Assembly (NCBI GenBank): GCA_004210455.1
Contig: SEFA01000026.1
Coordinates: forward strand, 1 to 64,000
DNA: 64,000 bases
Origin: Rubrivivax sp.
Lineage (GTDB): Bacteria; Pseudomonadota; Gammaproteobacteria; Burkholderiales; Burkholderiaceae_C
Direction of reading: 5' to 3'
Below, piece after piece: positions 42,871-51,680 of this stretch. How positions within the stretch are numbered: the stretch's first letter is position 1; every line of letters begins with the position of its first letter. A program made the position numbers and the translations under genes. The notes beneath the pieces were generated by a model that saw nothing but the letters and a program-made list of their open reading frames with translations, was not told the origin of the DNA and did no database searches.

Positions 42871-43715
42871 ACACCTTCGAGCCGCCGCTTCAACCGCTTC
42901 AACCGCTTCAACCGCTTCAACCGCTACAGCCTGTTCAGCTCATTGAGCTGCAGCAGTCGCTGCAGGCCTACCTGATCGGGCAACCCAGTCTGATCGACAC
43001 GAGGCTGCGCCGGGGTCCCGGCATTGCCGCGGAGCGTCGCCTGTCCATCTACCACCATGCTTATCGCGCGCGGCTGCACGAGACGCTGGCGGACAGCCAT
43101 GGGCATACGCGGAGATACCTCGGCGACGACTGGTTCGAGCGTGAGGCGCTGGCCTTCATCGAGGGCCACGGGTCAGAACATTTCAGTCTGCGCTGGTATG
43201 GCGCGGACTTCGCCCGGTTTCTGGCGCAGCGGTGGCCGGACGACGGCGAGATCGCGGAGCTGGCCGCGCTGGACTGGGCGCTGCGGAGCGCCTTTGACGC
43301 CGCCGATGCGCCTGCGCTCACGATGGCCGACCTGGCGTCGCTGGCGCCCGAGAACTGGGCCGACCTGCGGCTGCCACTGCCGCCCAGCTATGCGCGCCTG
43401 AAGCAGTCCTTCAATACGCTGGCGCTGTGGCAGGCGCTCGACGGCGACGAGACGCCGCCGGCCGCGCAGCCGCTGACGGCGCCGCTGGACCTGCTGATCT
43501 GGCGGCGCGGCCATTCACCGCACTTCAGAAGCCTGGGCCCGCTCGAGGCTCAAGCGCTGAACGCCTTGGCATCGGGTCGCACGTTTGCCGAAACGTGTGC
43601 GGATCTCGCCGAAGCGCAGCCTGAGCTGAACGTCGCCGGGGAGATGGGCCTGCTGCTGCGTCGCTGGGTGGACGAGGGACTGCTCGCGGCGTTTTCACTC
43701 GGCACAGGCCGATGA
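42867..43715 (+). CDS. bufC: DUF2063-domain RiPP partner protein
   Basis: 282 aa. The N-terminal DUF2063 domain has [20 protein letters not shown] and [11 protein letters not shown]. These proteins bind the precursor and present it to the MNIO enzyme. A Leu-Gln-Pro repeat encoded by 42887-42925 (9-bp units) precedes the domain and is unusual. The ATG overlaps the bufB stop by 4 nt. The gene ends 1 nt from the convergent PEP-CTERM gene. Confidence 0.9.
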   Translation: MNTFEPPLQPLQPLQPLQPLQPVQLIELQQSLQAYLIGQPSLIDTRLRRGPGIAAERRLSIYHHAYRARLHETLADSHGHTRRYLGDDWFEREALAFIEGHGSEHFSLRWYGADFARFLAQRWPDDGEIAELAALDWALRSAFDAADAPALTMADLASLAPENWADLRLPLPPSYARLKQSFNTLALWQALDGDETPPAAQPLTAPLDLLIWRRGHSPHFRSLGPLEAQALNALASGRTFAETCADLAEAQPELNVAGEMGLLLRRWVDEGLLAAFSLGTGR

Positions 43716-43716
43716 A

Positions 43717-44793
43717 TCAGCCTTGACGCTTGCTTGAGCGCGCGCGCACGCCCACCAGCACGAGGCCGACCAGCATCAGCGCGTAGGTTGAAGGCTCCGG
43801 CACGACGGGCAGCGCGGCAAAGAAGATGCCGTTGCGGAGCGTCGAGAACACGTAACTGCCGTCGCCGGCCACTTTGGTGCGGCCATCGACATAGCTCCAG
43901 TTGCCCGTCCAGCTGAAGTCCATGGGCGTGCTGAAGGTGTTCACGACCTGCAGGGTCCGGCTGTCGTATTCGACCAAGCTGTTGGTGGAGGCGAAGGGCA
44001 TGAACAACCGGTCCGACACCGGCGAGTAGGCGGCCCCGATCGGCGTCGCGCCGGCGTAGGTGCCGATCGTCGTCTCCGATTGTCCGGGGGTCACGATGCT
44101 CGTGCCGAAGTAGGTCGGCACGGCGAACTGGGTGCCGTCGCGCGACACGCCGATCTCGAAGGTGAAACCGAGGCCGCCGTGCTGCGACCGGTAGCTGGTG
44201 TCGCCCGGGTGGTAGTAGCCCCAGCCGCTGCCGTTGGCCTCCGCCAGGCCGATCGTGTTGCGGTCGCCGGACGCGGTCAGCATCGCGCTCTGACGCACTT
44301 CGCCGAGCGTGGCCGTCGTCTGGGTGAGCGGGTCATATTGGCGCAGGGGCACCCAACCCGAGCCCTGGAAGCTGGTGGACACCAGCAGCTTGCCCTGTTT
44401 GTCGAAGGCCACCGAATAGCTGCCGCCTTCCATGAAGGCCGGGGCGAAGTTCACGCGCGACGAGGTGCCGCTGGCCAGGTTGACCAGATCGACGTAGGGG
44501 CCGCCGGCGCTGCTGCCGTTGGCGACCGCCAGGGTTTTGCCGTCCGGCGAGATGTCCATGCCCAGCGTCTGACCGCCCAGGTGGATGGGTGTGAGGAAGG
44601 ATTGCGTGCGCATGTCGTAGCGGCGCAGCGAGTCGGTGCCGCTGATGTAGAGCACGTCGCTGGTGGTGTCGAAGGCGACGTCCGCGCGGCCGGCCGCGTT
44701 GATGAAGCCTTGCGAGTCCGCATGCGCGAGACCGCCGAGCAGCAGTCCGGCGACGAGGACGCAGCGCGCGGCTGCGGTCGAGAAGTTGATCAT
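43717..44793 (-). CDS. PEP-CTERM sorted extracellular protein
   Basis: 358 aa. A signal peptide is at about 1-25 (LVAGLLLGGLAHADS). The C-terminal PEP-CTERM signal is clear: VVPEPSTYALMLVGLVLVG, then basic residues RARSSKR. The body looks like a beta-propeller, with repeats such as SGTDSLRRYDM, ISPDGKTLAVANG and YSPVSDRLFMPFAS. PEP-CTERM proteins are processed by exosortase and often depend on exopolysaccharide export. Its specific role is unknown. Confidence 0.88.
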   Translation of the reverse strand: MINFSTAAARCVLVAGLLLGGLAHADSQGFINAAGRADVAFDTTSDVLYISGTDSLRRYDMRTQSFLTPIHLGGQTLGMDISPDGKTLAVANGSSAGGPYVDLVNLASGTSSRVNFAPAFMEGGSYSVAFDKQGKLLVSTSFQGSGWVPLRQYDPLTQTTATLGEVRQSAMLTASGDRNTIGLAEANGSGWGYYHPGDTSYRSQHGGLGFTFEIGVSRDGTQFAVPTYFGTSIVTPGQSETTIGTYAGATPIGAAYSPVSDRLFMPFASTNSLVEYDSRTLQVVNTFSTPMDFSWTGNWSYVDGRTKVAGDGSYVFSTLRNGIFFAALPVVPEPSTYALMLVGLVLVGVRARSSKRQG

Positions 44794-45171
44794 GTGGGAT
44801 CCCTGGGCAACAGTGAGAGCTTGCGTCGTCGTCGCGGTCTGGTGCCGCGCGCGCGATGCGCGGCGAGTCTAGGTGGGGGAGTGGAGCGAGAGTGGCGGAC
44901 AGGTCCCCTCGACCGGGGGGGCGCAAGACTGACCTTGGTCATGCCTGCGCCGGGGGACGCCGACAGCACTGGGACTCTCGTGTCGGCGAGGCAAGGCCTG
45001 TCCCCGGGGCCGATCGGGCCATCTGCCGGTCGCGGTCCAGGCGAATCTCAGGGTTAGCCCGCGATCCTTCCGTCGGAGGTAACGGTCGCAACGGCAGGTT
45101 GATTGATCGCGTCCGGGACGGCTTTGACACTGCGCCGCAAACCGCCACCCATGGCGGACCTGGAGACAAGC
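44794..45171. other. Intergenic region without a supported gene
   Basis: This 378-bp GC-rich gap separates the divergent PEP-CTERM and TRAP transporter genes. Open frames here are overhangs of neighbouring-strand shadows. No palindrome, repeat or terminator stood out. Confidence 0.5.
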
Positions 45172-46191
45172 ATGACCCTGACTCGACGCCAGTTGATGGG
45201 TGCCGCCGCCGGCACTGCCGCAGCCGTCTGGCTGCCCACCGCGCACGCCCAAGCAAGCGCGCTGAAGATCTCCCACCAGTTCCCCAGCGGCACGCTGACC
45301 GAGGGCGACTTCCGCGACCGGCTGTGCCGTCGTTTCGCCGCGGAGGTGGAGAAGCGCTCCGGCGGCGCGCTCAAGGCGGCGGTCTATCCGGGCTCGTCGC
45401 TGATGAAGACCAACGCCCAGTTCTCGGCGCTGCGCAAGGGCGCGCTGGACATGAGCCTGGTGCCGCTGTCCTATGCCGGCGGCGAGGTGGGCGAGACCAA
45501 CGCGGGGCTGATGCCGGCGCTGGTGCCCAGCTACGAGCAGGGCGCGGCCTGGAAGACGGCGGAGGTCGGCAAGCTGCTGTCCAAGGTGCTGGACGACAAG
45601 GGCGTGATGATCGTCAGCTGGGTCTGGCAGGCGGGCGGCGTGGCCAGCCGCGCACGTCCGCTGGTGACGCCGGACGATGCCAAGGGGCTGAAGGTGCGCG
45701 GCGGCAGCCGCGAGATGGACATGATGCTGAAGCAGGCCGGCGCGTCGGTGATCACGCTGCCGTCCAACGAGATCTACGCGGCGATGCAGACCGGCGCGAT
45801 GGATGCGGCGATGACCTCGTCGACCAGCTTCATCTCCTTCAAGCTGGAGGAGATCGCCAAGCACCTGACCTCGGGCCGTGAGCGCACCTACTGGTTCATG
45901 CTGGAGCCGCTGATGATCTCTAAGGAGGTCTTCAACAAGCTGCCCAAGGCGCAGCAGGACATCGTGATGGGCGTGGGCGCGGAGCTGGAAGTGTTCGCCC
46001 GCGATGCGGCGAAGGCCGATGACAAGGCGGCGGCTGCGATCTATGCGAAGGCCGGGGCCAAGGTCTACGACATGGACGAGGCGACGCTGAAGAAGTGGCA
46101 GGCCATCGCGCGCGACACCGCGTGGAAGGATTTCGCCGACAAGAACGAGTCCTGCGCGGCCATCCTGAAGGCCGCCCAGAAGCTGCTGTGA
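45172..46191 (+). CDS. dctP: TRAP transporter substrate-binding protein (DctP type), Tat/Sec-exported
   Basis: 339 aa from the ATG with GGAGA 6 nt upstream; earlier in-frame ATGs are less likely. The N-terminus TRRQLMGAAAGTAAAVWLP resembles a Tat signal, ending AHAQA. The body has family features such as FPSGTLTEGDFRDRLCRRFA, YPGSSLMKTNAQFSALRKGA and LPSNEIYAAMQTGAMDA. It captures an organic acid or similar solute in the periplasm for the DctQM permease encoded next. The ligand is unknown. Confidence 0.92.
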   Translation: MTLTRRQLMGAAAGTAAAVWLPTAHAQASALKISHQFPSGTLTEGDFRDRLCRRFAAEVEKRSGGALKAAVYPGSSLMKTNAQFSALRKGALDMSLVPLSYAGGEVGETNAGLMPALVPSYEQGAAWKTAEVGKLLSKVLDDKGVMIVSWVWQAGGVASRARPLVTPDDAKGLKVRGGSREMDMMLKQAGASVITLPSNEIYAAMQTGAMDAAMTSSTSFISFKLEEIAKHLTSGRERTYWFMLEPLMISKEVFNKLPKAQQDIVMGVGAELEVFARDAAKADDKAAAAIYAKAGAKVYDMDEATLKKWQAIARDTAWKDFADKNESCAAILKAAQKLL

Positions 46192-46198
46192 GGACGGG

Positions 46199-46771
46199 AT
46201 GAGCCACGGCTTTGAACTGAAGCCGGCGGTGGCCGGCATCGACCCCGACACGCCGGCGGTGCTGATGCCGCTGGCGCGGCTGCTGCACTTCTTCAACCAC
46301 GCGATGGTGGTGCTGGGCATGGTCGCGTTGCTGGTCGCGTCCTGCGTGCTGACGTACAGCGTCGTGTCGCGCTATGTGATGAAGGCCTCCACCGACTGGC
46401 AGGACGAGGCGGCGGTGTTCTGCCTCGTCGGCGCGACCTTCATGTGCGGTGCGTTCGTGCAGTCGCTGCGCGGGCATGTCGGCATCGAGGCGATGGCGGG
46501 GCTGCTGCCGCAGGCGGTCAACCGGCTGCGCCTGGCGCTGGTGGACCTGATGTGCACGGCGTTCTGCGCCTTCTTCGCGTGGAAGTCGTGGACGCTGTTC
46601 CACGAGGCCTGGGTGGAGGGGCAGACGACGTCGTCGTCCTGGGCGCCGCCGCTGTGGATCCCCTACGGCCTGATGGCCGCGGGCATGACCTTGCTGAGCC
46701 TGCAACTGCTGGTGCAACTCATCGCCCGCATCAACGGGCTGTTCAAACCTCATCAAGGAGCTGCGGCATGA
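46199..46771 (+). CDS. dctQ: TRAP transporter small permease subunit (DctQ type)
   Basis: 190 aa with four predicted membrane segments (for example MVVLGMVALLVASCVLTYSV and LWIPYGLMAAGMTLLSLQLL). The DctQ-type stretch WQDEAAVFCLVGATFMCGA lies between the first and second. It starts 7 nt after dctP and its TGA overlaps the dctM ATG by 4 nt. Confidence 0.9.
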   Translation: MSHGFELKPAVAGIDPDTPAVLMPLARLLHFFNHAMVVLGMVALLVASCVLTYSVVSRYVMKASTDWQDEAAVFCLVGATFMCGAFVQSLRGHVGIEAMAGLLPQAVNRLRLALVDLMCTAFCAFFAWKSWTLFHEAWVEGQTTSSSWAPPLWIPYGLMAAGMTLLSLQLLVQLIARINGLFKPHQGAAA

Positions 46772-48129
46772 GCATGCTCGTCCTCGGCTCGCTGTTCGGG
46801 ATCGTCACCCTGCTGTTCATGTTCTCGGGCGCGCCGATCGCGTTCGCGCTCGGCAGCGTGGCGGTGCTGTTCATGGCGCTGTTCATGCCCGCGTCCGCGC
46901 TGGACACGGTCACGCAGAACGTCTACGAGGAGATGGCCAGCATCACGCTGCTCTCCATTCCGCTCTTCATCCTGAAGGGCGCGGCGATCGGGAAGTCGCG
47001 CGCGGGGCAGGACCTGTACGCGGCGATGCACGTCTGGATGGGCCGCATCCCCGGCGGACTGGGCATCGCGAATGTTTTCGCCTGCGCGCTGTTCGCGGCG
47101 ATGGCGGGATCGAGCCCGGCGACGTGCTCGGCGATCGGCAGCGCTGGTATTCCGGAGATGCGCAAGCGGGGGTACTCGCCTGGATTCGCGGCCGGCATCA
47201 TCGCGGCCGGCGGCACCTTGGGCATCCTGCTGCCGCCGTCGATCACGATGATCCTGTACGCGGTGGCGGCGGAGCAGTCGCTGGGCCGGTTGTTCCTCGC
47301 AGGCATTGCGCCGGGCCTGCTGCTGGTGGCGCTGTTCGCCGTCTACGCGGCGCTGCGCTATCGCAAGGAGTACGCGCTGGCCGAGGCCGAATTCAATCGC
47401 ACGGGGGCCGCCTCAGCGTTGCTGTCGAAGGAGACCTTCACCACGCGTCAGAAGTTCGAGATGCTGCCCCGAGTGGTGCCGTTCGTGCTGCTGCTGATCG
47501 GCGTGATGGTGGCGCTGTACGGCGGCTTCGCGACGCCGTCGGAGACGGCGGGTCTCGGCGCGCTGCTGGCGCTGGGCCTGATCGCGGTGATCTACGGCGT
47601 GTGGCGGCCGCGCGATGTGGCGCCCATCCTCACGTCGACCTTGAAGGAGTCGACCATGCTGATGTTCATCATTGGCATGTCGCTGCTGTTCTCGTATGTG
47701 ATGAGCTACCTGCACATCAGCCAGGCGGTGGCGGAATGGATCGTGGGGATGCACCTGTCGAAGTGGGTGCTGCTGGCGGCGGTGCTGCTGATGGTCATCC
47801 TGCTGGGGTTCTTCCTGCCGCCGGTGAGCATCATCCTGATGACCGCGCCCATCATCCTGCCGCCGCTGAAGGCCGCAGGGTTCGATCTGATCTGGTTCGG
47901 GATCCTGATGACGATCGTGATGGAGACCGGGCTGATTCACCCGCCGGTGGGGTTGAACATCTTTGTGATCAAGAACATTGCGCCGGATATCGACCTGAGA
48001 GACATCATCTGGGGCGTTTTACCCTTCGTTGTCCTGATGCTGCTGGCGGTGGTGTTGATCTGCATCTTCCCGGGGATCGCGACGGGGTTGCCGGATTTGG
48101 TGATGGGAGCGGTGGCGGCGCCGCACTGA
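46768..48129 (+). CDS. dctM: TRAP transporter large permease subunit (DctM type)
   Basis: 453-aa polytopic membrane protein with about 12 hydrophobic segments. Family signatures include FACALFAAMAGSSPATCSAI and GTLGILLPPSITMILYAV, with a second half repeat near PPVSIILMTAPIILPPLKAAG. It uses the sodium gradient to import the DctP-bound solute. AAGGAG 7 nt upstream and overlap with dctQ fix the ATG at 46768; the longer frame upstream is not coding. Confidence 0.93.
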   Translation: MSMLVLGSLFGIVTLLFMFSGAPIAFALGSVAVLFMALFMPASALDTVTQNVYEEMASITLLSIPLFILKGAAIGKSRAGQDLYAAMHVWMGRIPGGLGIANVFACALFAAMAGSSPATCSAIGSAGIPEMRKRGYSPGFAAGIIAAGGTLGILLPPSITMILYAVAAEQSLGRLFLAGIAPGLLLVALFAVYAALRYRKEYALAEAEFNRTGAASALLSKETFTTRQKFEMLPRVVPFVLLLIGVMVALYGGFATPSETAGLGALLALGLIAVIYGVWRPRDVAPILTSTLKESTMLMFIIGMSLLFSYVMSYLHISQAVAEWIVGMHLSKWVLLAAVLLMVILLGFFLPPVSIILMTAPIILPPLKAAGFDLIWFGILMTIVMETGLIHPPVGLNIFVIKNIAPDIDLRDIIWGVLPFVVLMLLAVVLICIFPGIATGLPDLVMGAVAAPH

Positions 48130-48306
48130 GAGACGACGGGTGAATGCCACCGCCTAAGGGCGCCGAAGCTCACGAGCAATTCTGAGGTCTGAAACGGCTT
48201 GGAGAATGCGAGAGGTTACCGTCTTCGGGCCCTCATTCTCCAGCTAGGACTTGGCGGTCTCAAGTCTGAAGTGCAACACCTCTACGCAAGAAGGCTCATA
48301 GTCTCC

Positions 48307-49191
48307 TTAGGGCGCTTTCTTCCCAAGCCTTTCCTTGAGCCTTTCTGCGTTTTCCGCACCTTTAGTGCGCGCCGCACTACTGATGCCAGACAAATCGAAA
48401 CTTGAATTCGGTACAGCGTAACTTTCCGCGATCTTCAGATAGTTGATGACCCGCGTGCCGATGGCCGGGTCCGCTGACGCCAGCTTCAGGGCGTATCGTG
48501 CTGCATCCTGCTCATCCCGTGTAATGCCGAAGACTTTGGTGTCATACATGGCCACGGTCGACACAGCTTTGACGTCACCGGAACTCGCATCGCTCACGAC
48601 GCGAGCAAGTGTTGCGGGCTCGCGAGAACCAGCTTCAAAGCTCTCGATGGCCGCGCCAACTACACCTTGCTGTACGGCCAGATCCAGCAGACGCAAGCGC
48701 GCCCGGCTACGGTCCCCAGGCACGGTCTGACAGGAAGCGTTAATGCGCTGATACTCCTGCAGTCGCTCCATCCGTAGAGCTTGTATCGCGGGATCAACGT
48801 TAGGCCGAGCACCTTGCGCGCCTTCTACCTCCAGGATCTTCAGGTTGATCTCGCACTCCTTCAACTTGGCCGCGAGGTTTGCGGCCATGGGACCGTCCAT
48901 GGCGGCAAGAGCGCGCTCTACCTGATCGTTCAAGGTTCCAGCTGCCTCATGGCCGCTGGGCAATGCAGTGGTCGGGGGCAATTTGCCCTCACCTGACGCC
49001 AGCGATTCTGAAGTGGAAGCGCCGGCTTCCGCCTTATTGACGCCGACTGACTGGACCCCGTTCAAGGGCGTGACTCCTGACGGGCGGATCGCATCAGAAG
49101 GACTGTCTTCGTTGAGCTTCCACGCGCCGATCAGGATCAGGCATCCTCCTGCAATGACGGCAGGCAGGATGTATTTTTTCTCAAGCGCCAT
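48307..49191 (-). CDS. Membrane-anchored protein of unknown function
   Basis: 294 aa. One N-terminal membrane segment (YILPAVIAGGCLILIGAW) follows a short cytoplasmic lead, so the rest is periplasmic. The middle is Ser/Gly-rich and disordered. The region from about 85 to 290 is helical with a few Cys (LKECEIN, NASCQTV). No family is recognised. GC content is lower than in the TRAP and prp genes. It is immediately downstream of hipA on the same strand (3-nt gap) and may be cotranscribed with hipBA. Confidence 0.7.
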   Translation of the reverse strand: MALEKKYILPAVIAGGCLILIGAWKLNEDSPSDAIRPSGVTPLNGVQSVGVNKAEAGASTSESLASGEGKLPPTTALPSGHEAAGTLNDQVERALAAMDGPMAANLAAKLKECEINLKILEVEGAQGARPNVDPAIQALRMERLQEYQRINASCQTVPGDRSRARLRLLDLAVQQGVVGAAIESFEAGSREPATLARVVSDASSGDVKAVSTVAMYDTKVFGITRDEQDAARYALKLASADPAIGTRVINYLKIAESYAVPNSSFDLSGISSAARTKGAENAERLKERLGKKAP

Positions 49192-49194
49192 ATA

Positions 49195-50583
49195 TCAATC
49201 TTTGTTCCGCGCTGGGTGTTTCGCCATTCCTCCGGATGCTGTGCTGGTCGCCTTCTGATTGAGCTTCTTCTTCATCGTCGGAATGATGATGTGGCGAAGC
49301 GCCCTCACGAATCGCGATTCTCCGCCCGCATTCACTCGCGCCTTCTCCGGCATCGTCGCGTGCGTCTGCGTCATCGACCGTTCTGCGAGTTCGAGCAGCG
49401 CGTCGGACTTGTCGACCATCTCGGTCACGATGCGCTCCGCAGTGCGGGCATTCAATCCGAGTTCGATTCCTGCATTCACGACGACGTCGCGATTGACGTC
49501 GTGGAACGTCTTCGCTCCGGTAAGAGGGATGGTCATCCTCACGTGCGGCCAGGTCGCTCCTTCGTCCGCAACCGACGCGGTATAGAAGTAGCCCGTTGCA
49601 ATCAGGTCGTAATGAGGCGCGAGTTGAATGCCATTCTTGGAGACGAAGAAGGACAGGTTCTTCAGGTGGTTGTCGTCGTTGGCTACGAGGATGTTGAAGA
49701 CGAGCCAGCGGAAGATCCCGACGCGCGTCTTGATCCGACTGGTCGTCGCCGCAATGATTTCCTTCAAGGCCTGCATGCCCGCACCGGAGTGCTTGTAGAG
49801 ACGACTGCGATTCAGTAGTTGGCAGGCGTCGATGATGTGCAGCCGCGCGACGTCGAGTTCCGGGGCGCCTGAATCGCCCACTGCACGCTTGACCACCTTC
49901 CGATCGAATCGCTCGATGATGTACACAGGCTCAGGCACGTAGTGAATGTGCACGGCGGGCACATCAAGCCTCGCCTCTTTGGCCATGAGCATCGTCAGAT
50001 ATTCGTTCATCACCGACGCCGGATAGGTGCTCGGGTCCGGATGGCTCGGCTTGAGGATATGCGTCGATGCGGTAGCACCCGCAGGCTCGTACAGCTCTCC
50101 GTCGACGTAGCTGACCAGCATCTTGTGCTGCGCGCCGGCGAGTGACATTCGCTTCGACGCTTGGTGGGTCAGCGTTTCCTTGGGAAGGTTGGAGATGCGC
50201 TTGCTCAGTTCCGCATCGGAGAGCGGCAGCAGCGCTTGCGGCTGCGGGATCGGCCCATCCGGAGGCAGCAACGTGAGCGAGCCTGCCGACTCTGCGCCGA
50301 GGTATTCCAGAAGGCCGAAAGCATCCTCGCCCCGGATGTCGGCTTCCTTGCTGATGGCCTCGCGCAGCCGCTCCTCCGGGAGCAGGTTGTCGAAGAACCA
50401 CTGGACGGGGCGGCTGGTGCCGCCATCAACGATGGGGTCCTTGGATCGCGGCAGCCCTGGCGCCAAGGCGAAGCCATCGGGTGCGTCGACCCATGCCGAG
50501 TCGTACTGGAGCGTCCAGATGTCGTCGCCCTCAAGCAGCTCGCCAATCAGGCGTGCTCCGATGAAGATATTCAATCGCCTCAT
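49195..50583 (-). CDS. hipA: HipA-family serine/threonine kinase toxin
   Basis: 462 aa. The N-terminal HipA-type domain (about 1-105) includes WFFDNLLPEERLREAI. The kinase core has SLAGAQHKMLVSYVDGELYE (nucleotide loop), the catalytic NDDNHLKNLSFFV and the metal-binding HYDLIATG. A basic, low-complexity tail (MKKKLNQKATSTASGG) extends the usual length by about 30 residues. HipA toxins phosphorylate a translation factor such as a glutamyl-tRNA synthetase, giving growth arrest. The ATG overlaps the hipB stop. Confidence 0.92.
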   Translation of the reverse strand: MRRLNIFIGARLIGELLEGDDIWTLQYDSAWVDAPDGFALAPGLPRSKDPIVDGGTSRPVQWFFDNLLPEERLREAISKEADIRGEDAFGLLEYLGAESAGSLTLLPPDGPIPQPQALLPLSDAELSKRISNLPKETLTHQASKRMSLAGAQHKMLVSYVDGELYEPAGATASTHILKPSHPDPSTYPASVMNEYLTMLMAKEARLDVPAVHIHYVPEPVYIIERFDRKVVKRAVGDSGAPELDVARLHIIDACQLLNRSRLYKHSGAGMQALKEIIAATTSRIKTRVGIFRWLVFNILVANDDNHLKNLSFFVSKNGIQLAPHYDLIATGYFYTASVADEGATWPHVRMTIPLTGAKTFHDVNRDVVVNAGIELGLNARTAERIVTEMVDKSDALLELAERSMTQTHATMPEKARVNAGGESRFVRALRHIIIPTMKKKLNQKATSTASGGMAKHPARNKD

Positions 50584-50864
50584 GGGTTCTTCCCAGGGGA
50601 TCCGTCGGCGCGCCGCGCCTCGATCTTTTTCAGCGTCGGCTCAATGTCGTCAGCAATGTCGACGGTCAAGGTGATCCCAAGCTCGTCGAGCAGTTGAAGC
50701 AGCTTGCCGAATTGCATCGTCGCTTTGCCGCGCTCCGCATCCACCGCAAACTGCTTGCTGACATTGGCTGTCCCAGCGAGGTCGTCTTGGCGAACCCTCG
50801 CGTGCTTCCTCACGGCTCTGATGATCGAGCCGAGCTCTTCCGGGGATCTGATGGACAGCTTCAT
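50580..50864 (-). CDS. hipB: HipB-family antitoxin, XRE-type DNA-binding protein
   Basis: 94 aa. The Cro/CI-type helix-turn-helix is clear (LGSIIRAVRKHARVRQDDLA and NVSKQFAVDAERGKATMQFG). A basic C-terminal tail follows (PTLKKIEARRADGSPGKNP). It neutralises HipA and represses the operon by binding upstream operators, for which the repeats at 50887-51051 are the obvious candidates. It precedes hipA with a 4-nt overlap. Confidence 0.92.
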   Translation of the reverse strand: MKLSIRSPEELGSIIRAVRKHARVRQDDLAGTANVSKQFAVDAERGKATMQFGKLLQLLDELGITLTVDIADDIEPTLKKIEARRADGSPGKNP

Positions 50865-50886
50865 GGCTTGCTCAACTTATGCCTAT

Positions 50887-51051
50887 GCTCGTAGACATTA
50901 TTGGCGCGACGAGGGCTCAAATCAAGAAAATACCTACGCTCGTAGACATTCGGCCTTGCGATCGCTCAAATGGCGACGAAAAGTCTAGGCTCGTAGACAT
51001 TCGAGGCGAAAACGTGACCAGAACTTGAAAAAGTCAGCGCTCGTAGACATT
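50887..51051. repeat. Four operator-like repeats upstream of hipBA, spaced 50-51 bp
   Basis: The 13-mer GCTCGTAGACATT occurs at 50887-50899, 50938-50950, 50989-51001 and 51039-51051, with start spacings of 51, 51 and 50 bp. With its left flank each copy forms an inverted repeat CTANG-CT-CGTAG (less perfect in copy 4). The spacers share weaker similarity (GCTCAAAT in two). The first copy is 23 nt from the hipB start codon. The layout fits a HipB operator array on one DNA face. The remaining 51052-51196 sequence shows no gene. Confidence 0.8.
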
Positions 51052-51196
51052 CCGAAAATTCGGCGCCAAACGAGTGCATCGACTTCACAAGTTTCGCAAA
51101 CACGCGCTCATCCCTTCGCAACCCATCGCAACTTCATCGTTGCCCCAGCTCCGATCCGCTGCGAACATTGTGAACTTCCCCATTTCACAACTTGCA

Positions 51197-51631
51197 ATGG
51201 ACTGGCCTCCTGAGCTTTCGAGCCTTGCTTCGACTGACATGCTCCGCAGCGAGCTGGTGCTGCCGCGGCACGCGAACCACTACGGGACCCTCTTCGGGCC
51301 TGAAGCGCTCTCCTGGCTCGGCCAGAACGCCCACATGGTGGCGACGCGCTTCTGCCACCAGGACATCGTGATGGTGGCCGTCAAGGATGTCCAGTTCCTC
51401 GCCCCGGTCCCCGTCGGCTCGGTCCTCCACATCCATTCCCGCGTGTCCCGCGTCGGCGGCACCTCGATGACCGTCGAGGTCCACGCCCGCATCGACAATG
51501 CGGCCCCTTCCGACGTCCTCCGCGCCACCTTCGAGATGGTCGCCGTCGACGGCGGCAAACCCTGCCGAATCACCCCTCGCACCTCGCCCGCCGCGCAGCC
51601 GCTAACCTCGCAGCCATCGGGCCAGGCGTGA
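51197..51631 (+). CDS. Hotdog-fold acyl-CoA thioesterase
   Basis: 144 aa. The hotdog core is visible: [20 protein letters not shown] (the acidic/Asn helix region), [20 protein letters not shown] and [15 protein letters not shown], as in YciA-type acyl-CoA hydrolases. It probably hydrolyses short or medium acyl-CoAs; propionyl-CoA is suggested only by its place 49 nt upstream of prpC. ATG 51197 is preferred, with 51239 as an alternative. No clear Shine-Dalgarno sequence is seen. Confidence 0.82.
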   Translation: MDWPPELSSLASTDMLRSELVLPRHANHYGTLFGPEALSWLGQNAHMVATRFCHQDIVMVAVKDVQFLAPVPVGSVLHIHSRVSRVGGTSMTVEVHARIDNAAPSDVLRATFEMVAVDGGKPCRITPRTSPAAQPLTSQPSGQA

Positions 51632-51680
51632 GCCTGCCTTCCCAGATTCCCCCAGATCCCCCCTTCCAGGAGACATCCCC

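Noticed and set aside
50887-51051. CRISPR array
   Set aside because: Repeats are only 13-18 bp, the spacers resemble each other, there are no cas genes, and the position fits HipB operators.
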